Assembly: GCF_037975245.1 (NCBI RefSeq)
Contig: NC_092565.1
Coordinates: 4,339,499-4,403,498, forward strand
Reading direction: 5' to 3'
From: Apostichopus japonicus
Taxonomy: Eukaryota; Echinodermata; Holothuroidea; Aspidochirotida; Stichopodidae
DNA: 64,000 nucleotides
Numbering within the stretch: the stretch's first letter is position 1; every line of letters begins with the position of its first letter. Positions 1 to 49,572 of the stretch are shown in pieces. The translations under genes were made by a program, and so were the position numbers. A model generated the notes under the pieces. The model had not been told where the DNA came from. It saw only the letters and a program-made list of their open reading frames with translations, and made no database searches.

Positions 1-235
1 CTTGCCATCCTTGCAAAGTCACTTCTAGTTAACAATAAAAATATGAAAAATATGAGATTTGCAAAGAGTTTATAATCTTGCTAATGTTCAAAGATCTAGA
101 AGACACAAGTCAATGTACAGGGATAACTTTAGGCTGCCCAACCTATGACAATTTGGCACATAATTCTTTTTAAGTTGATTAGTGCCATTACCAATACCAG
201 CGGCAGCATACACAGCAATGCAACAACAACACTTC

Positions 236-1092
236 GGTATCCAGTCCAAACGTCCCTTTACCAAAACGTCCCCGCTTTTTTAAGACCAAAACGTCCCTGC
301 AGTCAAAACGTCCCTGTGAGTCAAAACGTCCCTGCTTTTATAATCAGTTGGAATGCAAGTGTGGATGCCCGATGTTTTAAAACTTTTTTTTTAAACACAA
401 GTTGGTTTCTAAATGAATATATACGATATTGAGGGAAGGGAATGAAAAAGTTTGTTTTTTGGTTTACGTACAACAAGTTACTTTTGGAACATGCGAGACG
501 GGCTGGATGAAAGTGATATGTATTTTCCATTAGCACATATGTTTATTTTTTTTTCTGAAGACACTTTTTATTTTTGATTTTCGTGATTCTTTGCCTATTT
601 TTCTACCCTTTTCCAGAATTTATTCTGCCCTCTTATTTGTTGATGCTTTGTATGGGGCATTTGTATTTTTGATGGGGCACGTACCCGTGACAAAATTTTA
701 CTTTGTAAAAATAAACGATAAGTGATTTCACTGAATTTAAAATATTATATAGATATATATATATATTGTATAGTAAATTTCTTTTTTAATTCCTTTTGTA
801 TAATATTTTTTGTTTTCGTTAATTCGTTAATTCACTGAAAAACATTTAGCGTATACCTTTTTCATACCAAATATAATTAAACGATATAGTCCTTCATGAT
901 TTATTTAGCGCCTGTAATCCAACTTGCATGCCGATAACTTAGCCAAATTATAATTTAAAATTAATATATATTCACAACTGTGAATGAATGTGATAGACGG
1001 GGACGTTTTGACTTACGGGGACGTTTTGACCAACAGGGATGTTTTGACCAAAAGCGGGGAAGTTTTGGTACGGGGACGTTTTGACTGGTAAG
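236..1092. mobile_element. MITE-like element, copy 1, with CAAAACGTCCC repeat termini
   Basis: The left end (236-345) holds five irregularly spaced copies of CAAAACGTCCC, the first beginning CCAGTCCAAACGTCCC. The right end (about 998-1092) holds the same motif in inverted orientation (GGGACGTTTTG) and ends GACTGGTAAG, so the ends are inverted repeats made of short tandem units. A 9-bp direct repeat CAACACTTC flanks it at 227-235 and 1093-1101, which reads as a target-site duplication. The interior is AT-rich with no coding capacity. A second copy lies at 44218-44846 and shares interior sequence, including a block reading ATAAACGATAAGTGATTTCA. This is a non-autonomous DNA transposon. The 9-bp duplication would suit a Mutator-like family, but the superfamily is not proven. 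Confidence 0.8.
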
Positions 1093-1101
1093 CAACACTT
1101 C

Positions 1102-4100
1102 TATGCTTAAGCTTCATCTCAGTAGAGAATTGGCCCAACAGAGCTTCTTTAGGAATATTTCGTCTAGTGACTTAAAAGTATCAAGAATTCCTAGCCAAAC
1201 AACTATTTGAATCCTTACACAAGTAGGCCTAGGCTATTAACTACACATAGGCTAGGCTGAGGCTAAATGTTTCGTGCTATTCATGCTGTTTTGTTCCTCA
1301 CTTGCAGGTTATACCACCCTGCCGTGACAACTTCAACCTAATACTAGGCCAATATCTAGATCTGAAAATGAGTTGGATTTACACCTAAAAGCGGTTAGGC
1401 CTACGTCAGAATAGAAATAAGTCGCTTCAATTGCTTGTCAATGATTACTAGGCCTAGCCATCTATGTTACTGTAGGCTATCCCTGTTGATGACGCTATGC
1501 GGGTGATCGATTCAACTTACGGCAGGTTCAACTACAAAAACAACAATCTGTTGTGCTTCCTCGTCCACCTGGTTCATTTGCAACACGTTTTACATTCAAG
1601 AGATGTTTCCTTATTCCCCTAGTTCGACACTGAAAAACCTTTGAACAAGTTTGTGGCGGCAACCACCGACTTTTAGTAATGTACTGTATAGTAATGTACT
1701 TCATTAACAATCCTGCACGTTTTGTACTTATATTGTAACTTCCATATACGACCAGTACAAGTATAATCTGTACACAGCTTGAGCGTGTCTTACAATGTTT
1801 ACATGCTTTCGCACATAAAGTGTTTGGAGGGCCGATCACGCATTACGCCTTTAATTTTTTTATGGCTATATACTTCCAGGACGAATGTTTTTGTGAAGTC
1901 AGCTTTCCCCTTCTTCTGGTTGGCTCTAGCTTTATTACATTTGTTTATACATTTATTCGGAAAGAGATATGTTTGTCTATGTAACACCTTACTTTCCCTG
2001 TTCTAGTCTTCTCTTAATAATGCTAACCTGTGCTCGATCAGGCTTTTCCCTCGCCTCCCGGTCAATATGGGCTTTTCTTTGGAGGGAGGGGGAGGGGAGG
2101 GTGAGGGGGGTTATTTAAGGGCAAAGGGAAGATTTTTATCAGTGATTCCTTTTTGTCTGAGTACGCCATCATCCTTTAAAACTGGCAAAATAGCAACTTG
2201 TTGAAGATTCGCCATTCTAGCACCAATGTTTCCCTTAGAACATGTGGGCTGATGGAGAGTTTTAGTACCCCACCAACTCTTTGTTCTGATGGGTATGGGA
2301 GGATGAGGGAGAAGGGAGTGTAATTGTATAGGTAACCATTAGAGTATGGTTGATTTTGTTAAATTCTCGATACTTCCATAACCAGAAATCTAACAGCCTT
2401 AGTGATTCCTTGTCACATGTTAGATGAGAACATTTGATGTTCTACTGAATACAAGTTTTTCAAGAAACCAAGTGTAGAGTTTATCTGAGCCTTGCTTTTG
2501 AAGCAATATAAGTTAACATGAGTTTGAGACTTGGAACTCTGGTGACCACATATGACCTTTGACCTCTACACAAATAATAGGGTCCTTATACTTGCTAAAT
2601 AAGATCCATACTTGAGTGGGAAGTTTAAGTTCTAACGTTTACAAGGTTTTTATACTTTGACCTCTATTGACCTGTAAACACCTTCGACAGCTGCAGGTAA
2701 CAATAGCATTCTTCTTTAAAATTATGCTACATCCACATAACTCAGTATGAAGGTGAACCACCATGTTATTTTTGATTTACAGTTTTTTCAAGTCGGTTTA
2801 GGAGTCACTACCATCGCTTAGATTCCTAATCACAAATGCAGTTTTATAGCTTTGTAAATAATTCTTCTGTGTGATTGAAAATAAAAATGAAAAGGAGATG
2901 GAGTTTCACAGAATTAATAATTTCTTTCTCTATTACTGACATTTTGTTCGGTAAAACAAGTGTAGCAGATTGCCTTCGTTTGATCAATTGCAAACTTGAG
3001 TATAAATGCTCAGCTTTTAATGTTAACTTTTTTGGGTACCATGAATTCAATTGTTTTCATATTAATTTATTCTATTTGACAAATAGCAATTTTCCCATCA
3101 TATTTATCTGTAGCTGAACATGTACTTCTCCCACTTGATAGGAAATATTTCATGGTCCATTTTGAAATATAGGGCTTGTAAAATGAAATACATAGAGAAA
3201 TTTAAAACAATAAAAAAAAAAATGAAAAAAAAAAAGATGAAATATAAAAGTGTTTATTTTTTATCTTTTTGAAACCAAAAAATATTTATTTCCACTTTGT
3301 CCAAATATATAGTAATGAAATACCAATTCACCACTACGATACATTAATATTCATTATCTCAATTTGCACAACAAAGGTAGATAAAGCTAACACAGGAATG
3401 TTGACATGCACATATGTATGATCAAGAAAGCTTGTAAAACATACCACTCTAATTAAGATTAATAGTAAGTACTGTCTGTAAGCTTAGTACCTTATTTCCA
3501 AACCAACCCCAACCTCTAATTCTCATATCCTTTACTTCCATTAAACCCACCAAAAACATCTTGAACCCAAAGATTATCCCACTTTTCATATCCATTTTTT
3601 CCCTCATATACCTCTGACAATGTGAGTATATTAACTTCATAAACTTGCACTGGTCAAGTTCTCCATGAAAACTGCGAGGATTAGATCCTGCTAGCAATGG
3701 AGAAGTGACAGGGATCATAGGACCTTACATGTTCTAACCAGGATGACAATCATCACCCCCTTCCCCCCTCCCCCTGCCCCCCTCAACCCTTCTACAGCCC
3801 TGCCACCACAAGCAGTGATTGGCACAGATGTTCAAGTCTACAGATGAAGTAGCTAAATAGTGTAAAATGGTCAAAATGGGCATTCATTGTTCCCATTCCG
3901 TCAGGATGCAGATTAGATGTCATGTGATCAATGTTTATATTAATTATGCAGGTTTTTGCATCCCTTCTCGTAAATTGTTTGACACTGAACTGATATAGAC
4001 TTCGAAGTTCATCAGCTTGTCAATCAAGTTTCATTTCAATGACGATTTAAAAAAAAAAAAAAATCATACTTTCTTCTATTATGTAATTTATGAAACAGAA

Positions 4101-4614
4101 TATCTGGACAACATAACTTTGTAGAATCATGCAGAATCATTACTTTAATTTTTATTAAACTTTCACTGGATGAAAAAGCTTTGGAAGGAATAGGATGCAT
4201 GCCTTAGTTTGAACAATAGTTCTGTGATGAGTAAAATACACATTAGGCTTGGTAAAATTGCTGGAAACATGTGAAAACCACCACAGTAATTTTTTTTATA
4301 TATTTCAATACCAATTCATAACAACATCCTCAATGACTGATATCAGAATGGCATGGCAGTCTTTTGACATGTTTCATATCTGGAGGTTATTTCTATTTTT
4401 CCATTTATTTTGGAAACTTTCCTATCATTGAAATAAATCATATGCTCTTACATTGATACCATTAATGTTGTACATATGCCTCTCAGCATGGTTCTTAAAA
4501 CCTGAATGTAATCCTGAATGCTGCATTAACATCAGTTTGTTTGATAAAGAAACGCTGCATGAAATTATTTTCTAAACTTATGAGGTAGAAAGGCATAGAA
4601 AAAATAACAAAAAA
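1102..4614. other. Intergenic, no gene recognised
   Basis: No open reading frame here resembles a known protein and none has convincing splice context. Visible items are a G-rich tract at 2083-2108, a poly-A-rich stretch at 3210-3236, two places with TGACCTTTGACCT-like motifs (near 2545-2560 and 2658-2672), and a C-rich tract near 3760-3783. Downstream of the NMNAT stop codon on the minus strand it is probably beyond that gene's 3' end. Confidence 0.5.
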
Positions 4615-4854
4615 AACCTGGAAACCAACTAATTCTTCGTCACAACCGTTTATCTCAAATCAATACGCCAGATTCTAAATGAACCTGTTCTCATCATTGT
4701 CAATCATTCCTTTCTTGTCAACATTTGGAAAAAAGATAATTTTTTTTTGGGATAAATTGATAATTGCTGTTAATTAGAACCTTATATGGAGGTACCAGCC
4801 TGGCAGTGAATCTTCTCCCTTCAATGTTTAATAGATAGCCACATACCCTTCACA

Positions 4855-4857
<3 letters not shown>

Positions 4858-4895
<38 letters not shown>
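4858..4895. repeat. (AT)n microsatellite
   Basis: An uninterrupted AT dinucleotide run inside copy 1 of the tandem duplication. Confidence 0.95.
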
Positions 4896-4900
<5 letters not shown>

Positions 4901-5445
4901 TTTGTGACATTCATGGTGTTCCCTGTTACTCACATGTTACTGGTAAAAATATAATGTTAACCAAAAAAGGAAAAAGTAAAGAAAATACAACTATTTGTTT
5001 ATTTCCAAGTCATTTCAGATATACGATACCACTTGTACAGTATCATATTTTAGTAGATAATTTTAAGTTGTCGCTAAATCTCTCCTTGCTTTTCATAGTA
5101 TTTCTTACACAAAACAGTGGGGTAGTGACAGGTAGGCCAAGGGCGGGGGAGGGGAGGGGGGATGAAGCCCTTAAAATATTTCTGCCCCTCCCCCAAACAA
5201 CCTGGTAAACCAACTAATTCTTCGTCACAACCGTTTATCTCAAATCAATACGCCAGACTCTTAATTGAACCTGTTCTCATCATTTTCAATCATTCCTTTC
5301 TTGTCAAAATTTGAAAAAAAAAGATTAAACATTTTTGAATAAATTGATAATTGCTGTTAATTAGAACCTTATATGGAGGTACCAGCCTGGCAGTGAACCT
5401 TCTCCCTTCAATGTTTAATAGATAGCCACATATCCTTCACATCTC

Positions 5446-5464
5446 ATATATATATATATATATA

Positions 5465-5500
<36 letters not shown>
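5446..5500. repeat. (AT)n microsatellite with one CT interruption
   Basis: The equivalent AT run in copy 2 of the duplication. It is longer than that in copy 1 and interrupted once by C near 5466. Confidence 0.95.
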
Positions 5501-5505
<5 letters not shown>

Positions 5506-5757
5506 TTTGTGACATTCATGGTGTTCCCTGTTACTCACAATTTTATACTGTTAAAGATAACATGTTAACCAAAAAAGAAAAAGAAAAGAAAATACAACTA
5601 TTTGTTTATTTCCATGGCATTTCAGATATACGATACCACTCGCACAGACTTGCTGTTCATAGTATTTCAAAAAACAGTGGCGTAGTGTCATGTGGGCCAA
5701 GGGCAGGGGGAGGAGGGGGATGAAGCCCTTAAAATATTTCTGCCCTCCCGCCAAGAA

Positions 5758-8200
5758 TTGCATTGGGCTTCCCTAAGAAAGGAGTCTAGCTAAATGCATA
5801 TAATGCCCCATTTTCATGTACTGAATAAGATTCTTAATTTTCTTTTAAGTTTTTTTAAGCTTGTCAGAGTAAAGCCTACTATATCAGGCAGTATTAGTTC
5901 TCTCTCAAGACTCCTCATGACAGCTTAAATTTTGACATTTAAGACCAACAAATCCATCCGAAACATCATTTTTAGTCAATGTGTATCTTACTGTCAGTCA
6001 TATTTGGTTAGAACTGTTAAGTACTATTGTAGGATACAAGCTGTTAGAAATAGAATGTGTTACTTTCAAACATGAAGCAAAGCTATAGAAATCTTATGTA
6101 CATTTAACATAGGATTAGCATCATTGGTACAGATATAGTTAAAACCAGGTTGGAAAACTTTCTCCAGCAAACTTTCCTCTCTCCTCCTCCTCCCTCCCCC
6201 CCCCCCCCCTTTCCTATGAAGGTCCCAGTGAAGACTTCTGAGAGGCTCAGATAAGATATCGATACAGCTTTGCCACCAACATCCACCCATAAAATTCAGA
6301 TTTCCATACGCAATGAATTTACCCTCTGAAAGGTTTGAAGTGATGCCACCTGTAAATATAGCCACTTGAGGGAGAAGTCTCTCAATCAATGTGGCAGTTG
6401 ATTTGATGTCATATTCTACTATTGACTTGTAGACAAACTACTGACTGCGCTAATCGACATAGAAAAGACAAGACACATATATAGAGTAGTTAATGGAACA
6501 CATAATGTTGTGCAACTTACTATAAATACCATTACATATGGAAGCCCACACAATCTACCATGTAAAAATTCATGAATCTCTTTCATGGTGAAATAACTAT
6601 GACAATCGGTGGAGTTATTAAACACTGACAGATGAAGCAACATGATTACAATCACATTTATTTCATAAAAAACGTGTACCAAAACGTTGTTTTATAAGAG
6701 TGTGAAATGAAACTCCCCATCCCCCAGCCGAACATAGGTACACCAAGTCCAACGACTTAATAATCCAAGGCGTGTAATTGTCGCAAGCATCTCTGCTCTC
6801 AGAACTGCCAATTAAACGTCCCCATCTGAAGGACAAGAGTCGAACTCAGACACACCCCTTACTAAAATACTGACGTAGATGAAACATCCCGTTCATCATC
6901 AGTGCAGTGAAGCTACCGTGAACGAACTCATTTCCAAACCGTTGAAAGCACAGAATCACACACTATTTTTCCAATTCGTAAAATCAGAAATACCAAATCC
7001 GTACACGACTCTGCCCAAAAACACTGCCAAGCAGCCGGAATTTTTGTTGTTGTTGAATAGGTCAACAGAATCTGGTCTTCTGGTGGGATATTAAACTGGG
7101 AAATTAATGGTTCTCAGGTGGACCCTCAAATCGCTACAACATGCTTCCACCCTAACTAAGTACCATCAAAGTACCCTCTCAAATAAGAGCTCTATATACC
7201 ACTTAACTCTTCCATGGCATATATGTTTCCAATACCACTATTGTTTACAAAGTCAAAATGAACAAAAATAGTGACTTAAAAGCAGCTGGGCTGCTGTTCA
7301 TTTCTTAAATTTCTTTAAAACCTTTCTTAATTTCCCACCAGATTCACAGAATAACTTTTGTAACAATCTGTATATAATCCAGAAAGCCATTGATTCCTCT
7401 GCCCCCCCCCCCCCCCCACCAAATGATGCAATCATCTAGAAATATGTACAATCATTTGAAGAGATAAATAGATTGTGTTATGAATATTGCATGTAATCTT
7501 GGTTAGGCTATACAAACTTCTAATGTCCAAGTGTTGAAGTTTGATGTATGTTAATGCTATAAACGGACTGTTTCAAGGTTTTAATCATCCGCAGTGTCAT
7601 TAACACAGCTGCCTAACAATACAGTGTCTGCCCAAGGTATGTTTCCATGGTGACAGCTGCCACATTACACAAAGCACACCAAGTGCATTAACTTTCAGGA
7701 TGAGATGTTAATAACAACCAGAATGCCAATTCCTTGCCTATATAAGTTTATATATGGAATCACCTGATTGATATAGTATCTGAGGAAAACACGTCCTAAC
7801 TCAAGTATACCAGAACATCAAAAAAGAGTCCCAGATAACTTGACCATTGCAAAAGGTATTATTCTTCTGAAAGTTGATGACTGATTTGGTAAAAGTGTGA
7901 ATCCCTCTCAGCCAATTAAAATAGCAAAGCTCAAATCCTGTGACAGTATAAAGTGATATAGAAAAGCCATTCATCAAAGAAATGGTTTTGAGTTTAAGAG
8001 CTTACATGGTTTTCAGACTTTGACCTCTGTTGACCTTTGGCCTTCGACCTTCAAAGAAAAAAAACCCATGATTTCTTAATAAAATGGTGAATGATAGACA
8101 GGAGGGAAGGGGAGGGGATAAGGGAGGGGTGGGTGAATATGGCAGCTAGCGAAAACCAATTATTGTGCGACCAAAAGGTCCGATATTTGTTGTTAATGCT
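5758..8200. other. 3' flank of NMNAT, no separate gene recognised
   Basis: This is downstream of the NMNAT stop on the minus strand and must contain its 3' untranslated region. The first polyadenylation-signal-like hexamer I find on the minus strand is ATTAAA (plus-strand TTTAAT at 7580-7585), about 0.6 kb past the stop; this is weak evidence. C-homopolymers occur at 6196-6209 (14 C) and 7402-7417 (16 C). A repeat of the TTTGACCTCTGTTGACCTTT type lies at 8017-8050. No coding similarity was recognised. Confidence 0.45.
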
Positions 8201-45282
<37,082 letters not shown>

Positions 45283-47438
45283 TTTAACTCGGTAGACAGA
45301 ATTTACTCGATTCAAGTTGAGGTTCTCTACTTCCGCAGTCAAATTGTTTGTGTTATGGTGGGATTTCGAAAGGTCACGTTTTTTCTGTTGTTCAGTCGTT
45401 TTCCTCGAATGACAACCTTGACAACGAATACAAATCGTAACAAATTTTAATTTTCCAGGCATATCGGCAGATAATTAAGCGCAAAATATAAAAAAGTTCA
45501 AATATTCACTTCTACAGTCGTTTTACCTCTGTCACTCTCATAACTTTCGATCAAGCAAACACTGATAAAAAACTATCTTCTTTGAGGCTCGTGCATGATC
45601 TCTGACCGTGGGAAAGAAAATGAAAGGGGAAGTCCAAAATAGTACTGCATTACGTACAGGACCGAAAAAATGGCAAATTTGGTGGCACTCTTTGGTTTCT
45701 TTTGGAGAGCTATATTTACCACTGTTCATTTGTGCATTGAGCTGTAAACGTTAATAACTCCATGATTTATGGAACATCTGCCCTTTTGCATGTAAAAGTA
45801 GATTTTCCCCACTGTGATATAACAACATCGGCTCAAATCTGGAATGGCCTCATATATGTGTGTGTTTGTGTGAATTGGGGAGGGGGAAGGGGAAGGCAGA
45901 GACAATATTCCAACGAAGTTTGGCCAACTTTATAAAACTGTAATTCAGTTTGTTTTCTTTCCGTTATGATATAGGCAAATGTTTGTGGTAACTTTGGTAT
46001 TAGACACAATGTTTAACTTTAGTAATGGTACAGATTTTGCTCATTATTTGCAGTAGGCATTTTTCATCAGTACCCAGAATTGAATGATTATTTCAGTAAT
46101 CTCATGAGGAGTGCTAAACAAATACTGTTAACTTAACTTACTTAGTTCAGACTTTTTAAAACTCGTTCTGCTGACAGAAATGTCCGATTTCCAGATTACT
46201 CCTTCCGCTTTGACTACTTTGTGCATTTGCCAAATTAGGATCAAAATCATGAATATAACAGTACACTATTTATAAGATCTCATATTCCAATGTGACTTTT
46301 GGTGAAATTTAACAAGATCTGATCGATCTTATTTACGTTTGGATCGCAATGTATGTAAACAGGTACAGTTGCATTGTTTTTTACATCATAAGGTTTCTTT
46401 ACTTAGGCGTGACCATGTCTTTATATATGTTACTGGTCTGATCTTTTCATAATTCCAATGGATATTTTTGACAAATTTTTGGGCTACGCGAATCTGGCTG
46501 GTAGCACTTCACCATCGAATTGAATATTTTATGTATACGCCGATGCCCTTCACAGTTTAGCAGACGACAAAATATTAATGAACGTGAGTGCACATGCGTA
46601 AAATCAAAATACAGCAGAAGAAAATTACATGTGGGTTGTCTGCGCTGGTACTAACGTTGGAGTTTGATATCGAGGAAGGTTGAATCGTCTTGTTCGGAGA
46701 GGAACTAAGTACTTAGGACAGTCAGAATCCAACCCCGTTTAGCTTACATTCGTTGCACCCAAGAATACTCTAAGGCAACTGATGAAAGGCTTGATTGGTT
46801 GGCGTGTTTTACCTCGACCTATATAACTCTTAGGCCTAAAAGTAGTAAGTTAGGGTTGTGCAGTACAGCCTAAGTTAGCTTAGGCTTACAACGACAAGTA
46901 ACATCAGTTAATTAAATCCTAACGTTTCGTCTTTATATACTTGACAAAAGTACTTGGTCAAAGAATTAGCTAAATTGATGTTAGTAGTGCTTACTTACCA
47001 GATGTTGGTTAACATAGACTGTTATTAGGTTAAGTTATGATGAACTTATTGCAAAGCTGAATACTATGACAATCGTGACATTAGCCTACAGGCTACAGCT
47101 TACATGAGTGCTTGGTGAGTCCTTGTTGGCCTAACATTGCACAAAGGTGGGTTAAAATTAAGAAAAGCATAGGCTACATAAACAAGTTGAATCCTTACCA
47201 TTGATCATGGATGGAAACTGGCATATGTTAGGCTCCTAAAGTGTCAAATCATATTAACATTTAAAACCTTATAATGATATTACAGGGGCCAATTACAGCA
47301 ATTTAACTTTAATTGTGACCATGAAGACCTTCCAAACCAGGTCTACTCAATCTAGACCTAGACTTTGACCAGTAAAACCTAGCTATGTTCTGGGAATTCA
47401 GCCCAAGATGACACAGTAGATTTCATGTATATGCCACA
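45283..47438. promoter_or_regulatory. Divergent intergenic region between NMNAT and NOA1
   Basis: The 2.16 kb separating the two start codons must contain both promoters. There is no clear TATA box at a fixed distance from either start and no GC island, so the transcription starts cannot be placed. A short G-rich stretch lies at 45878-45897. The call of regulatory content rests on position only. Confidence 0.45.
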
Positions 47439-49572
47439 ATGGTGAAGGGACTTCTTGTCTGCAACCTGAGATCACAACGGTCTGCATACATTTGCAGAAC
47501 ATTCACACCACAAAGTAATGCCTTGTGGCAAATAAATAGAGGGCAAGAGAAAGTTATTTTCAGTCGACGTACAGTTTTCCAGAACACTAAACTGCAAGAC
47601 TCAGTGTCCTCATCTTCACCAACATTACGTAGTGTGAGTTCAAGCCATTCATGGTCAAGCTCTCCAGCTAACAAAATTCATTCTAAATATGGAAAGGCAC
47701 TAGCAAGCAGTAAAGTACACAGAGGGAAGAGAAAGGAATCTGAAAAAAGTGACAAGCAAATCAAAGAGACATGTGTTTTGGAAAAAAAAAAATCTGTCAC
47801 AGGAAATGAAGCAAGTTCTGATATAGGAAGAAATGTTCATTCAAGCTCTGACAAAATTAAGGAGAAAACTGATGTGTTTGATGACCGACATCCTAAAAAT
47901 TTGGAAAGTTTGTTAACAGTGCCTGAAAATATCAACGTTCAAACTAACAATGGTTCAACACATGATGTTTTTGATGTGGAATACTTTGGAAAGATCACAA
48001 AGGCTCTTACTGATTCAAATGATGCACATGTAAGTGAAGTTTCAGAAGAACTGCCAAATCTGTTTGACAAGCAATATTTTGAATCTGTAGTAAAACATTT
48101 GACCCATCAAAGCCCTAATCTCAATGATAATGATGCAAGCGACACTGATCTTGCAAAGAAAGTTAAAACAACTAGCAATAATGCTATCACTGGCAGGGAT
48201 CATGATTCAAATTTTTTTGATCAACTGTACTTTGGTGACAAACTTGGTTCAATAGATCAATCGGGTAAACAGAGCAATGATACGGACATCACAGATATGG
48301 GACACTTGGGGAATGTCACAAAAGGTCTCACTGATTCCTGTGATGGCAGTGCAAGTGAAGTTATTGAAGAGCCGCCCAATCATTTTGACGAGCAGTATTT
48401 TGAATCCATTGTGAAACATGTGAACAATCAAAACACTAATAATGATCATAACGATCATCACAATGGAAGCTCTTTTGATCAGCTTTACTTCAGAAATGCT
48501 AGTTCACTGCATCAGTCTAATGAACAAAGCAGAGAGGAAGTCAGAAATATGCCCCTAAATGAGAAACCAAATACAGACACACATAGCAAAGAGAAGGAAA
48601 GTTCACCTCGCAACATAGACACCTTCCAGTCTGAATCGGAATTCTTTCTGCAGGAATACTTGAAAGCAGAATCTAGCAGACGTTTAGAGCCAACATCAGA
48701 AGCTAGACCTAAGTTGAAAGGTGACTTTGCCCCCGCAGAGAAAGCAGAGATTAATGTTACCGTAGACAGCTTCACAGAAGGAAATGATAACAAGGAATCT
48801 TCTTTGATGTCATTGTCTAGTAAACAATTAGAGATTTCTCTGAAGGATAAGATCAAACTTGAAGCAGAAAGAGAAATTCTAGAGAGGGCCCTGGTGGCCG
48901 GTAACAGTGAACTAGATTTGGAACCAACAGTCGAGAATGTGCTCCTGGGAACAAAGAAACAGAGAGCGCTTAAAAAACCCAAAACCAGTTTGGAGATGAA
49001 AATAGCTGGTTCTCCTGATCCCAATGTGCCAATCAGTGAGCATCACTGTTCTGGGTGTGGTGCACAGGTGCACTGTCAAGATGAATCCCGACCAGGGTAC
49101 ATACCAAGTGAAAAGTTCAAACCATTGGCAGAATCGAATGCATTGGAAGATGCTATTTGTCAGCGTTGCTGGTATTTCATAAACCATAAACGAGCCCTGA
49201 ATGTCAACGTGAATGTATCAGATTATTCCAAGATTATATCGGCGATCAAAAGCAAGAAAGCCCACATTCTGTTGATGGTGGATTTGTTAGATTTTCCCTG
49301 CAGTGTTATACCAAATCTAAAAGATCTGTTGGGAAATACGACTCCAATGTTCATCGTCGGTAACAAATATGATCTTCTTCCGAAAGATGCGCCCAATCAT
49401 CATAAGCGGGTGGAGCAAATTGTTCTGGAAACATGTATCCAAGAAAATGTCTGTGATAGAGAACAAGTATCCAGAGTACATTTAATTAGTGCCAAGACAG
49501 GCTTTGGAGTTGAGAAACTAATCACCTTACTACAGGGACTTTGGGGTTCAAGGAAAGACATTTATCTCTTGG
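47439..49572 (+). CDS. NOA1: NOA1 coding exon 1 (presequence, repeat region, zinc finger, G4, G5)
   Basis: A single 2.1-kb exon for residues 1-711 plus one base. Residues about 1-50 look like a targeting peptide. Residues 55-170 are serine/lysine-rich and low-complexity. Residues about 178-351 carry a duplicated module with FDxxYF motifs (178-183, 209-214, 260-265, 316-321, 346-351). A charged region (about 450-520) precedes the CxxC pair. The donor TTGG|GTAAGT falls exactly between G5 and the P-loop. Confidence 0.95.

Larger units (their letters stand above)
4615..5757. repeat. 585-bp tandem segmental duplication, two copies
   Basis: The segment from about 4615 to 5199 is repeated at about 5200 to 5757 in the same orientation. 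For example, AACTAATTCTTCGTCACAAC starts at 4627 and again at 5212, giving a period of 585 bp. Each copy contains an (AT)n run, a block starting GGAGGTACCAGCCTGGCAGT, and a purine-rich tail (GGGCCAAGGGC-type, then GATGAAGCCCTTAAAATATT). Copies differ by scattered substitutions and small indels, so the duplication is not extremely recent. The G-rich tail starting CAGTGGCGTAGTG in copy 2 resembles a hAT-type terminus and may be an older insertion inside the unit. Confidence 0.85.

Noticed and set aside
235..345. CRISPR-like array suggested by regular CAAAACGTCCC repeats
   Set aside because: The repeats are 11 bp with short variable spacers, inverted at the other end of the element, and in an animal genome; they are transposon termini.
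4954..5208. Open frame in the 585-bp tandem duplication
   Set aside because: It is not preserved in the second copy and crosses the G-rich tail.
45283..45462. In-frame N-terminal extension of NMNAT from an upstream ATG at 45462
   Set aside because: The 60 extra residues have no family counterpart, whereas starting at MAATTR gives the usual N-terminal length before GSFNPITNMH.
48512..49024. 170-residue open frame antisense to NOA1 exon 1
   Set aside because: It lies wholly opposite well-supported coding sequence and is a shadow of its composition.
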